Below, in pieces: positions 7,305 through 15,058 of a stretch of 21,889 nucleotides of DNA. Source of the stretch: Marinobacterium sp. xm-d-530 (GTDB taxonomy: Bacteria > Pseudomonadota > Gammaproteobacteria > Pseudomonadales > Balneatricaceae); NCBI GenBank assembly GCA_949499045.1, contig CATEEE010000246.1:1-21889 (forward strand), given 5' to 3'. How positions within the stretch are numbered: the stretch's first letter is position 1; the number at the start of each line of letters is the position of its first letter. Under the pieces are notes generated by a model. It was not told where the DNA came from and searched no databases. It saw nothing but the letters and a program-made list of their open reading frames with translations. A program made the position numbers and the translations under genes.

Positions 7305-7933
7305 CAAGCACCTGATACCTTGTCAGACATTGCTTCAGACCACTGCTCAATCACTTTAGCAATTTTTCCATGTTGCTCCATTAATCCCGAAAATTGATTG
7401 CGGAACGTGATTCGTAAGTTGATCCCATCCACAACCACATTGACCAAAAGCCAGCGATCATCTTTATAAACCATGTAGTAGAGCAGCGAGTAAACCGTTC
7501 CATCTTCCGCAGAGACATTCACAGTCACAATCTGCTTATCAGGGTCTGGGCTCTGCTCAACCGGTGGAATAATTTCAAACTCTTTAAAGTTGAAACCGAC
7601 GACGGCCTTGGCATAAGTCCTAAGCAGAGTGCTTTTAACAACGACCGAAAAATCTGCAACTTCTCTATCACTGGCGCGACGGTAATACTTACCCATGATC
7701 GATTTAGCAATGTACTCAAAATCAACCGAGTCACCCACCAGCTTATCGATCTCATTCATCAGCTCATCAATATTCTCTGGCTGACGAAGACGCTCATCAT
7801 TAACCAGCGCAATCATATCTGCAGTCGCACTCTCCATCACCTGACTAGCAGAGTCCCAATTAGCCTGAGCTGGGAATAATACTCCTAACCAGAGCGAACC
7901 AAGCAGAATCAAACGACCTAACATGCTACTCAC
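7304..7933 (-). CDS. mlaC: MlaC, periplasmic phospholipid-binding shuttle
   Basis: Soluble periplasmic carrier that ferries phospholipid between the outer-membrane MlaA complex and inner-membrane MlaFEDB. A signal peptide (hydrophobic core 'LGRLILLGSLWLGVLF', cleavage after A-Q-A near residue 24) is followed by the MlaC/Ttg2D fold. Typical segments are 'DFEYIAKSIMGKYYRRAS', 'LLRTYAKAVVGF' and 'WLLVNVVVDGINLRITFRNQF'. It is 209 residues long (E. coli 211). The given start is GTG at 7933, overlapping mlaD by eight bases; ATG at 7924, three codons later, is equally possible and gives the same mature protein. It overlaps mlaB, so translation is probably coupled. Confidence 0.93.
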   Translation of the reverse strand: MSSMLGRLILLGSLWLGVLFPAQANWDSASQVMESATADMIALVNDERLRQPENIDELMNEIDKLVGDSVDFEYIAKSIMGKYYRRASDREVADFSVVVKSTLLRTYAKAVVGFNFKEFEIIPPVEQSPDPDKQIVTVNVSAEDGTVYSLLYYMVYKDDRWLLVNVVVDGINLRITFRNQFSGLMEQHGKIAKVIEQWSEAMSDKVSGA

Positions 7934-8384
7934 TCACCTTATTAAATAAGAACTTACCAACAATCTCTTCAAGCACCAATGCCGACTGAGTATCTTCAAT
8001 AGTCATACCATTTTCGAGTAGGTCATCCTCAAAACCCGGAGTTATACCGATGTATTTCTCCCCTAAAAGTCCTGCCGTTAGAATTTGAGCCGAGCTATCG
8101 ATGCTTAAGTAGTCAACATCGTCAAAAATCTGCATTTCCACTTCGGCCATTAAACGCTTACGATCAATGCGAATGGCCGTCACCTGGCCAATCTGAACAC
8201 CACTCATAGAGACTTTTGCTCTCTCAGTTAAACCACCAATGTTGTCGAAACGAGCGTAGACAGAATAGCCTCCACTCTTCTGTGATAAATTTAACCCGCT
8301 GACATTAATTGCCAGTGCGACCATAGCAAGCATCCCGGCGAGGATAAGTGCGCCAACACTGATTTCCAGGGCACGAATACGCAT
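7926..8384 (-). CDS. mlaD: MlaD, MCE-domain membrane protein of the phospholipid transporter
   Basis: Inner-membrane anchored protein whose MCE domain forms a periplasmic hexameric ring with a central hydrophobic pore for phospholipid. Residues about 8-29 are the single transmembrane helix. The MCE domain follows ('YSVYARFDNIGGLTERAKVSMSGVQIGQV', given here in part, about 40-68), and then 'LTAGLLGEKYIGITPG'. At 152 residues it is close to Pseudomonas homologues and shorter than E. coli MlaD (183), which has a longer C-terminal tail. Its ATG overlaps the mlaE stop by one base (TAATG), indicating translational coupling. Confidence 0.94.
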   Translation of the reverse strand: MRIRALEISVGALILAGMLAMVALAINVSGLNLSQKSGGYSVYARFDNIGGLTERAKVSMSGVQIGQVTAIRIDRKRLMAEVEMQIFDDVDYLSIDSSAQILTAGLLGEKYIGITPGFEDDLLENGMTIEDTQSALVLEEIVGKFLFNKVSE

Positions 8385-9166
8385 TAAAAATCTCCAAACA
8401 TCATTGCGGTTAGAATAAAGTCTAACCCTAGTATAGCCAACGAAGAGTAGACGACTGTTCGAGTGGTCGCCTGAGAGATACCCTCTGACGTTGGCACACA
8501 GTCATTACCCTGAAAAACAGCAATCCAGATTATTACAAAACCAAATACTAACGATTTGATCACACCATTTAAAACATCCTCAGAGAAGCTAACCGAAGCC
8601 TGCATGTTGGCCCAAAAGCTTCCAGAAAAAATACCTAACCAGTCTACTGCAACTAAAGATCCGCCCCAGATACCAACGATCGCAAAGATCATTGAAAGCA
8701 ATGGCATACTGATAAACCCTGCCCAGAGACGAGGTGCAATTATGCGTCGCATTGGATCGACACCGATCATCTCGTAACTGGCCAGCTGCTCGGTCGCTTT
8801 CATCAAACCAATTTCAGCGGTGACTGCAGACCCTGCTCGCCCCGCAAAAAGCAGTGCAGTAACCACAGGCGCCAACTCACGGACCAGCGACAGTGCAACC
8901 ATCTGCCCAACAGCCTGCTCAGAACCGTAATCCACTAGAATGGTATAACCTTGCAAACCAAGAACCATCCCGATAAACAGACCCGAGACAATGATAATGA
9001 CCAGTGATAACACGCCAATAAAATAGAGTTGGCGAACCAACAGAGGCAACATCATCATGGGTGCTGGCTTAGCAATCAGAGATTGACTCAACAACTGCCC
9101 TGCACGACCAACGGCAGCCACGCGATTAACCGTTGTAGCACCCAATTGTTGTAGAAACTGAATCAT
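8384..9166 (-). CDS. mlaE: MlaE, permease of the phospholipid transporter
   Basis: Inner-membrane permease; two copies form the transmembrane core between the MlaF ATPases and the MlaD ring. The protein is 260 residues, the same as E. coli MlaE. It has the MlaE/YrbE family pattern: an amphipathic N-terminal segment, hydrophobic helices from about residue 50, and the conserved block 'LVRELAPVVTALLFAGRAGSAVTAEIG' (about 93-118). Next come 'TEQLASYEMIGVDPMRRIIAPR' and the C-terminal 'GNDCVPTSEGISQATTRTVVYSS'. The gene overlaps mlaF by four bases (ATGA) and mlaD by one base, so all three are translated in series. Confidence 0.96.
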   Translation of the reverse strand: MIQFLQQLGATTVNRVAAVGRAGQLLSQSLIAKPAPMMMLPLLVRQLYFIGVLSLVIIIVSGLFIGMVLGLQGYTILVDYGSEQAVGQMVALSLVRELAPVVTALLFAGRAGSAVTAEIGLMKATEQLASYEMIGVDPMRRIIAPRLWAGFISMPLLSMIFAIVGIWGGSLVAVDWLGIFSGSFWANMQASVSFSEDVLNGVIKSLVFGFVIIWIAVFQGNDCVPTSEGISQATTRTVVYSSLAILGLDFILTAMMFGDF

Positions 9167-9975
9167 TGGGAATCACCAAACAACTGATCTTTAAAAGAGG
9201 GTGCAGGGTAGTGGAATGGCACAGGACCATCTGGACGCCCTTTCATAAACTGTTCAACGCGCGGATCTTCAGAGCCATTGAGTTGATCGGGCGCGCCCTG
9301 AGCCAAAACCTTACCGTCAGATATGAGATAGACATAATCGGCAATACTCAAGGTCTCTTGAATGTCATGCGAAACAATGACTGAAGTATGGCCAAGCGCT
9401 CTATTAAGACGAGAGATCAAGTTAATCAGTACGCCCATAGCAATAGGATCTTGACCTGCAAAAGGCTCGTCATACATAAGGAAGTCCGGGTCAAGAGCTA
9501 TTGCCCGAGCCAACGCGGCTCGTCTGGCCATACCCCCAGAAAGTTCAGCAGGTTTCAGTTCACTTGCGCCTCGCAGACCGACGGCATTTAACTTCATCAA
9601 AACTAGATCGCGAATGACCGTTTCTGAAAGATCCGTATGTACTTTGAGTGGAAAGGCAACATTTCCAGCTACAGTCATATCAGTGAATAGAGCACCGCTT
9701 TGAAAAAGCATCCCCATTTTCGCTCTTAACTCAAACAGCCGACGCCTAGTAAGGGCATGGACGTTGTCACCGTCAATACTGATAGTGCCTTGATCAGGTG
9801 TTAATTGGCCACCAATCAACTTAAGAAGGGTTGTTTTACCAGTACCTGAAGGCCCCATGATAGCCGTGATTTTCCCGCGAGGAATGGTCAGTGAAAGATC
9901 ATCAAATATCTTTCGTTGACCACGCCAAAAGCTAAGATTACTCACCTCGATGTGTGTGTCATTTAATTGAGCCAT
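9163..9975 (-). CDS. mlaF: MlaF, ATPase of the phospholipid transporter
   Basis: Cytoplasmic ABC ATPase powering phospholipid movement through MlaFEDB. All motifs are intact: Walker A GPSGTGKT (41-48), Q-loop Gln92, signature LSGG (145-148), Walker B FLMYDE (165-170), D-loop 'GQDP', and switch His203. It has 270 residues (E. coli 269). The C-terminal extension 'EDPRVEQFMKGRPDGPVPFHYPA' is characteristic of MlaF; in E. coli this tail contacts the neighbouring MlaF and MlaB. It is the first gene of the mla operon, with ATG at 9975 and only a weak AGG ribosome site. It is divergent from kdsD. Confidence 0.96.
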   Translation of the reverse strand: MAQLNDTHIEVSNLSFWRGQRKIFDDLSLTIPRGKITAIMGPSGTGKTTLLKLIGGQLTPDQGTISIDGDNVHALTRRRLFELRAKMGMLFQSGALFTDMTVAGNVAFPLKVHTDLSETVIRDLVLMKLNAVGLRGASELKPAELSGGMARRAALARAIALDPDFLMYDEPFAGQDPIAMGVLINLISRLNRALGHTSVIVSHDIQETLSIADYVYLISDGKVLAQGAPDQLNGSEDPRVEQFMKGRPDGPVPFHYPAPSFKDQLFGDSQ

Positions 9976-10012
9976 CGGTGCCTATATAAGAAAATAAGAG
10001 AATATTGGAAGA

Positions 10013-10040
10013 ATTTTAGTCTAAAATCAGAGCTTATCAA
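10013..10040 (-). promoter_or_regulatory. Candidate promoter of the mla operon with an overlapping palindrome
   Basis: On the minus strand, TTGATA (10040-10035) and TAAAAT (10018-10013) each match the sigma-70 consensus in 5 of 6 positions and are 16 bases apart. Initiation near 10006 would give a leader of about 30 bases before mlaF. The -10 box is one arm of a perfect 15-base palindrome (10013-10027, 7-1-7), which could be an operator. Confidence 0.55.
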
Positions 10041-10107
10041 GCAGACCTTACGATAAAGAGACAAATATAGAGGCTCTTTACCGGACAGTCACTTTTAAAA
10101 GCAGTAA

Positions 10108-10113
10108 TATACT
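10108..10113 (+). promoter_or_regulatory. Candidate -10 element for kdsD-kdsC-lptCAB
   Basis: TATACT (5 of 6) lies 48 bases before the kdsD start, within the dyad CAGTA-ATA-TACTG (10102-10114). No good -35 is seen at 16-18 bases, so the promoter may need an activator or a different sigma factor. Confidence 0.35.
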
Positions 10114-10141
10114 GTAAATAAAAGAGTATTAACGCGAACTT

Positions 10142-10146
10142 AAGGA
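10142..10146 (+). promoter_or_regulatory. Ribosome binding site fixing the TTG start of kdsD
   Basis: AAGGA nine bases before TTG at 10156. The reading frame has a stop at 10141-10143 and no other start codon between that stop and the TTG. Confidence 0.6.
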
Positions 10147-10155
10147 TCTCAACCC

Positions 10156-11142
10156 TTGTCCGATTCAAACACCACTAGATTCGATTTCGTGAACGCAGGC
10201 AAACAGACCATCTCGATTGAAAAAGAGGCTATACAAGCCCTACATGACTCTTTAGGCGAGGCATTCAATGAGGCGTGCCATCACCTTCTGAACTGTAAAG
10301 GTCGTGTCGTTATAACCGGCATGGGCAAATCAGGTCATATCGGCACCAAGATTGCTGCAACATTAGCGAGCACTGGCACCCCAGCTTTTTTTGTTCATCC
10401 AGGCGAAGCTAGCCATGGTGATCTAGGGATGTTCACTAAGGAAGATGTTGTCATTGCCCTATCCAACTCTGGTGAATCCAACGAAGTTGTGACCATTTTA
10501 CCTTTGCTTAAACGCAAAGGAATTACGCTAATCTCAATCACCTCAAAGCCCGATTCAGCGTTGGCAAGTAGCGCCGACGTTAGCTTAGTAACCCCAATCG
10601 AACGTGAAGCATGCCCACTTAATCTTGCTCCCACTTCCAGTACAACTGCTCAACTGGTGCTTGGTGATGCGATCGCGACTGCTCTTTTGGAGGCGCGAGG
10701 GTTTAGTGCTGAAGACTTTGCTTTTTCTCATCCAGGCGGTGCACTGGGTCGACGCCTGCTGTTAAAAGTAAGTGATTTAATGCACTCGGGAGATGAAATA
10801 CCCTCTGTTTCACCCAACACGCCCATTCAAGAAGCGCTTTTGGAGATCACTCAAAAACGCCTGGGCATGACAACGATTGTGGACAACGAGGGCAAGCCAC
10901 TGGGCATTTTTACCGATGGAGACCTTCGCCGAGCAATTGACCAGGGCGTGAACCTGAACCAAGCTTCAATCGACTCTGTCATGACAAAAGGTTTCACAAC
11001 AGCAACCCCGGATATGCTAGCGGCTGAAGCTCTACAAATCATGCAAGATAAAAAGATTAATGCACTCATCGCTCTCGATGAGACCGGGCGAGTAGCCGGA
11101 GCATTGAACATGCACGACATGCTAAAAGCGGGAGTCATCTAA
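10156..11142 (+). CDS. kdsD: D-arabinose 5-phosphate isomerase KdsD
   Basis: Converts D-ribulose 5-phosphate to D-arabinose 5-phosphate, the first step toward Kdo for the LPS inner core. It is 328 residues, identical in length to E. coli KdsD. The SIS sugar-isomerase domain contains 'GMGKSGHIG' (55-63), 'HPGEASHGDLG' (81-91), 'SNSGES' (103-108) and 'HPGGALGRRL' with His192. Two CBS domains follow (about 207-262 and 273-328). The start appears to be TTG, with AAGGA nine bases upstream. Its stop overlaps the kdsC ATG by one base. It is the first gene of the LPS-biogenesis operon; GutQ-type paralogues are similar but occur in sugar operons. Confidence 0.95.
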   Translation: MSDSNTTRFDFVNAGKQTISIEKEAIQALHDSLGEAFNEACHHLLNCKGRVVITGMGKSGHIGTKIAATLASTGTPAFFVHPGEASHGDLGMFTKEDVVIALSNSGESNEVVTILPLLKRKGITLISITSKPDSALASSADVSLVTPIEREACPLNLAPTSSTTAQLVLGDAIATALLEARGFSAEDFAFSHPGGALGRRLLLKVSDLMHSGDEIPSVSPNTPIQEALLEITQKRLGMTTIVDNEGKPLGIFTDGDLRRAIDQGVNLNQASIDSVMTKGFTTATPDMLAAEALQIMQDKKINALIALDETGRVAGALNMHDMLKAGVI

Positions 11143-11678
11143 TGCGCCCCCAGCCTACAAAAGAGCAAGTCGATTTAATTAAGCCTATCAAACTGCTTGT
11201 CATGGATGTTGATGGCATACTGACAGAGGGCAATCTTAGTTTCCTAGCGGACGGAAGCGAAATTAAGAGCTTTAATATACTCGACGGCCTTGGCATAAAG
11301 CTGCTCATGGAATCCGGTGTCAAAACCGCCATCATTACCGGTAGACAATCCAACCAAGTCATCCAACGCGCCGAGTCACTGGGCATCGATTACATTCAAC
11401 AAGGCCGAGAAGATAAGTTGACCGCTCTTCAAGAGTTATGGAGCAATACTGGTTTTAATTCATCAAACACAGCCTATATCGGCGACGACTTACCTGACCT
11501 ATCGGCCATAAAAGCGGTGCGCTTTGGTGTTACCGTGCCAAACGGGCACTGGCTGGTAAAAGAGAGTGCCGATCACGTTACAACACAATCTGGTGGGCGA
11601 GGTGCAGCACGCGAACTTTGTGAATTGATCATGGCTTGCCAAGAAACACTGGATGAAGCCTTGGAGCGATTTCAGTGA
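11142..11678 (+). CDS. kdsC: 3-deoxy-D-manno-octulosonate 8-phosphate phosphatase KdsC
   Basis: Hydrolyses Kdo 8-phosphate to Kdo, using HAD-type chemistry and Mg2+. The nucleophile and acid/base aspartates are Asp22 and Asp24 in 'VMDVDGILTEG'. Motif II 'IITGR' is at 64-68, motif III Lys is near 92, and motif IV is 'YIGDDLPDL' with Asp115/Asp116. It lacks a cap domain, as expected of this tetrameric C0 subfamily, and the C-terminal 'GGRGAARELCE' tail that reaches the neighbouring active site is present. It is 178 residues (E. coli 188). ATG overlaps the kdsD stop by one base; its TGA overlaps the lptC GTG by four bases. Confidence 0.95.
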   Translation: MRPQPTKEQVDLIKPIKLLVMDVDGILTEGNLSFLADGSEIKSFNILDGLGIKLLMESGVKTAIITGRQSNQVIQRAESLGIDYIQQGREDKLTALQELWSNTGFNSSNTAYIGDDLPDLSAIKAVRFGVTVPNGHWLVKESADHVTTQSGGRGAARELCELIMACQETLDEALERFQ

Positions 11679-12265
11679 TCACCAACTTAAGAGCAAAAAT
11701 GCGACTCATCATTGCAGCGGTGCTGATTGCTCTTTTTTTGATCTTTACCCTTCTGTTGAATCAAGGCGAGGTTGAACAGGACACCCTTCTTAAAGACAAC
11801 CCAAATAGAATTGATTTTTTTGTTACAGACGCCACTTTAACCCGTTGGTCTGTAGAGGGTGCTGTGACCTCTGTCACACATACACCACGAGCGGAACATC
11901 TAGTTAATGCCAATCAGATGAAATTAACCACACCTTTCTCGGTAGGCTATCGTCAAAACGGAACGACTGAACATACCATTAATGCTGATCTTGGCTTTTT
12001 TGCGGACGATAATAGTCAGCTAGACCTTGAAGGCAGTGTAGAGCTTCACCATAATCCAGATTCTGAAAAAGACACCGCGCTCTTCACAGAGCAGCTGAGT
12101 TACTTTCCAGAGCAAAATCTTGCAACCAGTGATGTAGCGGTTGAATTCCTTAACAATCAGGGTTCAACCAAAGGGGTTGGCATGACGCTGAATACTGAAT
12201 TAAACACCTTAGATCTTCATACAAAAGTGAGGGGGGCCTATGTTGCTTCGACCGTTGATCAATAA
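11675..12265 (+). CDS. lptC: LptC, LPS export bitopic membrane protein
   Basis: Receives LPS from the LptB2FG extractor and passes it to LptA in the periplasm. A short cytoplasmic N-terminus is followed by one transmembrane helix (about residues 10-28) and a periplasmic beta-jellyroll domain, with 'EHTINADLGFFADDNSQLDLEGSVELHH' (quoted in part of 100-130) matching the family. It is 196 residues (E. coli 191). The GTG start at 11675 overlaps the kdsC stop and has GGAG eight bases upstream; ATG at 11699 with AAGAG five bases upstream is an alternative. The 3' end overlaps lptA by 26 bases. LptF and LptG are not in the window, as is usual. Confidence 0.92.
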   Translation: MITNLRAKMRLIIAAVLIALFLIFTLLLNQGEVEQDTLLKDNPNRIDFFVTDATLTRWSVEGAVTSVTHTPRAEHLVNANQMKLTTPFSVGYRQNGTTEHTINADLGFFADDNSQLDLEGSVELHHNPDSEKDTALFTEQLSYFPEQNLATSDVAVEFLNNQGSTKGVGMTLNTELNTLDLHTKVRGAYVASTVDQ

Positions 12266-12749
12266 TCTACTTTTAGCCTTCACACTCAGTCTAAGTAGTT
12301 TGGCGCATGCGCTTCCAACTGACCAAGACGAACCTATCTACGTCGAAGCTGATTCAGCTAATATTGACGAAGCTAAAGGGATCACCCGATACACAGGGAG
12401 TGTCATAATCACTCAAGGTTCAATGGTACTTAAAGGTGAAACCGTCGATCTGCTCCGCGGTAACGACGACACCATCAACCAGATCATCTCAAAAGGTGCT
12501 CCTGCCTACTTCGAGCAACGCCCTCAACTGGATCAAGAGATTACTTATGCGACAGGCTCAACCCTGGACTACACAGTAAGCTCTCAACTTCTATTAATTA
12601 CAGGTGACGCAAAAGTGACTCAGGGTGGAGACGAATTCACTGGCGCTAAAATCAATTACGATATGGCAAATTCTAAAGTGAAAGCGTTTAGTAGTGAGAG
12701 CGGAAGCCAGCGCGTTAAGATGGTTCTTCAACCTAAAAAAGATAACTAA
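12240..12749 (+). CDS. lptA: LptA, periplasmic LPS-bridge protein
   Basis: Periplasmic protein that polymerises into the beta-jellyroll bridge carrying LPS to LptDE at the outer membrane. A signal peptide (hydrophobic core 'NNLLLAFTLSLSSLAHA', cleavage before Leu at about 26) is followed by the OstA/LptA domain. Typical strands are 'IYVEADSANIDEAKGITRYTG', 'GSMVLKGETVDL' and 'YDMANSKVKA', with the quoted first block being positions about 33-53. It is 169 residues (E. coli 185). The ATG lies inside the end of lptC, preceded by a G-rich site (12229-12236), so translation may be coupled to or initiated independently of lptC. Confidence 0.93.
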   Translation: MLLRPLINNLLLAFTLSLSSLAHALPTDQDEPIYVEADSANIDEAKGITRYTGSVIITQGSMVLKGETVDLLRGNDDTINQIISKGAPAYFEQRPQLDQEITYATGSTLDYTVSSQLLLITGDAKVTQGGDEFTGAKINYDMANSKVKAFSSESGSQRVKMVLQPKKDN

Positions 12750-12751
12750 GC

Positions 12752-13477
12752 ATGAGTTCACTTGAAGCCCTTAACTTAGCCAAGAGTTACAAAGGACGCA
12801 CAGTCATACAAGATGTGTCCGTCACTGTTGAACCCGGAGAGATTATTGGTTTGCTGGGACCTAACGGTGCAGGCAAGACAACCTGTTTTTATATGATTGT
12901 AGGTCTTGTCAGAGCTGACCGAGGAAATATTCGCCTTAACGGGGATGATGTCACTCGAATGCCCATTCATGAGCGTGCCAAACGAGGTTTAGGCTACCTC
13001 CCGCAAGAGGCTTCAGTATTCAGAAAGCTGAGTGTCTATGACAATTTGATGGCCATATTGGAGCAGAGAAAAGATCTCACCAAAGATCAACAACATGCAA
13101 AAGCTCAATCACTGCTCGAAGAGTTCCATATTACTCACATAAAAGAGTCCAAAGGGATGGTTCTATCGGGTGGTGAAAGACGCCGTGTTGAGATTGCCAG
13201 AGCACTCGCGAACGACCCCGATTTCATCTTGTTAGACGAACCCTTTGCAGGCGTAGACCCTATCTCGGTCAGCGACATCAAACAGACCATCAGACACCTT
13301 AAAGATCGTGGCATTGGCGTTCTTATAACCGACCATAATGTCAGGGAAACGCTCGATATTTGTGAGCGAGCTTACATAGTCAGTGAAGGTAACATTCTTG
13401 CAGAGGGTGAACCGGAGCAGATCATGATGAACCAAGCGGTTAAAGAGGCCTATCTTGGCAATGATTTCCGCTTGTAA
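12752..13477 (+). CDS. lptB: LptB, ATPase of the LPS exporter
   Basis: Cytoplasmic ABC ATPase that, as a dimer with LptF/LptG, extracts LPS from the inner membrane. It is 241 residues, the same as E. coli. Motifs: Walker A GPNGAGKT (36-43), Q-loop Gln85, signature LSGGE (138-142), Walker B FILLDE (158-163), switch His195. The sequence 'EPFAGVDPISV' and the C-terminal 'VKEAYLGNDFRL' are diagnostic of LptB among ABC proteins. It follows lptA by two bases. A 30-base gap without obvious signals separates it from rpoN. Confidence 0.97.
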   Translation: MSSLEALNLAKSYKGRTVIQDVSVTVEPGEIIGLLGPNGAGKTTCFYMIVGLVRADRGNIRLNGDDVTRMPIHERAKRGLGYLPQEASVFRKLSVYDNLMAILEQRKDLTKDQQHAKAQSLLEEFHITHIKESKGMVLSGGERRRVEIARALANDPDFILLDEPFAGVDPISVSDIKQTIRHLKDRGIGVLITDHNVRETLDICERAYIVSEGNILAEGEPEQIMMNQAVKEAYLGNDFRL

Positions 13478-13507
13478 CTCTCACACTTTTAAGTAATTAT
13501 CATTTTA

Positions 13508-15007
13508 ATGAAGCACTCTTTACAGCTCAAAGTTGGGCAGAATCTGTCCATGACCCCACAATTGCAGCAGGCGATCAAATTGCTGCAACTCTCCTCATTA
13601 GAACTTCAAACAGAAATACAAGAAGCACTGGATAATAACCCTCTATTAGAGGTGGCCGACGATGAGGATCAGAGTGAGGAGAGCACTCAAAGCATTGAGC
13701 AAAAAGAGTCGTCAGCCACAGTTGAGCCGGCATCTAACTCAGATATCGAAGAGTCTTTAGACCAGACTGATGCAGAAGAGAGCTGGTCGAACAATGACAT
13801 ACCCGAGCACTTAACAACTGACAGCCAGTGGGACGATACCTACCAAAACTCTTCAAACACCACGCGTGATGACGATTGGATGCCAGGCGATAACGACGCA
13901 GCAGTTGAGACCATCCAAGACCACCTTAACTGGCAACTTAATCTGATAAACCTTAACGAAGTTGATCAATACATTGCTGAGATGATCATTGATTCTATCG
14001 ATGATCGTGGCTATCTGATCACTGATTTGCAGGATATTCTACTCAGCTGCCAAGAAGAGCTACCTGAACTATTTTTTGAAGTTGAGATGGATGAGGTGGA
14101 GACCGTACTTCACCGTATTCAACAATTCGATCCACCTGGCGTGGGCGCTCGAGATTTAGCTGAGTGTCTAAAAATCCAATTAAGACAGCTACCTGTAGAG
14201 ACGCCTTGGCGTGCAGAATCTCTTCGTCTAGCGACCGACTATTTAAACCTATTGGGCAGTAGAGACTTTAAATCGTTGATGCGCCGTATGAGGCTCAAAG
14301 AGGATCAACTGACAGAGGTAGTTAAGTTGATTCAATCACTTAACCCTACCCCAGGCGAGTCTCTGGATCTTGGCGAGACTGATTACATCGTTCCAGACGT
14401 TATCGTTCGTAAGCGCGCTGGGGAATGGACACTCACCTTAAACAACGATGTGGTCCCTGAACTTCGCATCAATGACGTCTATTCAGGCATGATTAAGCGC
14501 GCAGACAACTCAGCAGATAACCAGTATTTAAAGGATCACCTTCAAGATGCACGCTGGTTCATCAAGAGCCTACAGAGCCGCAATGAGACCCTGTTAAAGG
14601 TATCCACCGAAATCGTATCCAGACAGATAGGATTCCTTGAGCAAGGTGAGCAGGCCATGAAGCCGCTTATTCTTCACGACATAGCTGAAGCCGTTGACTT
14701 ACATGAGTCCACCATCTCCCGTGTTACGACTCGAAAATACATGCACACCCCGCGGGGTGTCTTCGAATTGAAATATTTCTTCTCGAGTCAGGTAGCGACC
14801 AGTGACGGCAGTGGTGCCTCGTCAACTGCAATCCGAGCAATCATTAAAAAATTAATTTCAGAAGAAGACCCTCGCAAGCCACTAAGTGACAGTAAGCTTG
14901 CTACACTACTAGATGAGGAGGGGGTGAATGTTGCAAGACGAACCATTGCTAAATATCGCGAAGTTCTCAACATTCCACCTTCAAATGAGAGAAAGCGTTT
15001 GGTTTAA
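13508..15007 (+). CDS. rpoN: RNA polymerase sigma-54 factor RpoN
   Basis: Alternative sigma factor recognising -24/-12 promoters and requiring AAA+ activators; typically governs nitrogen use, motility and other alternative programmes. The Gln/Leu-rich activator-interacting region I is intact (1-48: 'MTPQLQQAIKLLQLSSLEL' and 'LDNNPLLE'). An acidic low-complexity region II (about 50-130) follows, then the core-binding domain (about 130-310). The HTH region is at about 389-410 ('LHESTISRVTTRKYM'), and the RpoN box ARRTIAKYRE is at 476-485. It is 499 residues, slightly longer than E. coli (477), mostly from region II. No clear Shine-Dalgarno is seen before ATG at 13508, suggesting modest translation. 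Confidence 0.97.
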   Translation: MKHSLQLKVGQNLSMTPQLQQAIKLLQLSSLELQTEIQEALDNNPLLEVADDEDQSEESTQSIEQKESSATVEPASNSDIEESLDQTDAEESWSNNDIPEHLTTDSQWDDTYQNSSNTTRDDDWMPGDNDAAVETIQDHLNWQLNLINLNEVDQYIAEMIIDSIDDRGYLITDLQDILLSCQEELPELFFEVEMDEVETVLHRIQQFDPPGVGARDLAECLKIQLRQLPVETPWRAESLRLATDYLNLLGSRDFKSLMRRMRLKEDQLTEVVKLIQSLNPTPGESLDLGETDYIVPDVIVRKRAGEWTLTLNNDVVPELRINDVYSGMIKRADNSADNQYLKDHLQDARWFIKSLQSRNETLLKVSTEIVSRQIGFLEQGEQAMKPLILHDIAEAVDLHESTISRVTTRKYMHTPRGVFELKYFFSSQVATSDGSGASSTAIRAIIKKLISEEDPRKPLSDSKLATLLDEEGVNVARRTIAKYREVLNIPPSNERKRLV

Positions 15008-15008
15008 T

Positions 15009-15041
15009 TGAGGTAGGCGGCCTCATTTTTCACTCCGCCTA
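15009..15041 (+). promoter_or_regulatory. Possible pseudoknot or alternating hairpin in the hpf leader
   Basis: TGAGG (15009-15013) pairs with CCTCA (15021-15025), enclosing the seven-base loop TAGGCGG and followed by five T, like a small terminator. The whole loop is perfectly complementary to CCGCCTA (15035-15041), which abuts the hpf ribosome site. The two helices could form an H-type pseudoknot or compete. It sits between the rpoN stop and the hpf start. Confidence 0.5.
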
Positions 15042-15058
15042 AGACGAGGAGAAGTCAT

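Noticed and set aside
7305..7307. TTG start for MlaB one codon upstream of ATG
   Set aside because: The upstream AGGTG site would be only one base away; the ATG at 7304 has better spacing.
10102..10114. LexA-box-like dyad upstream of kdsD
   Set aside because: The arms are CAG...CTG, the reverse of the CTG...CAG of a LexA site, so an SOS operator is not supported.
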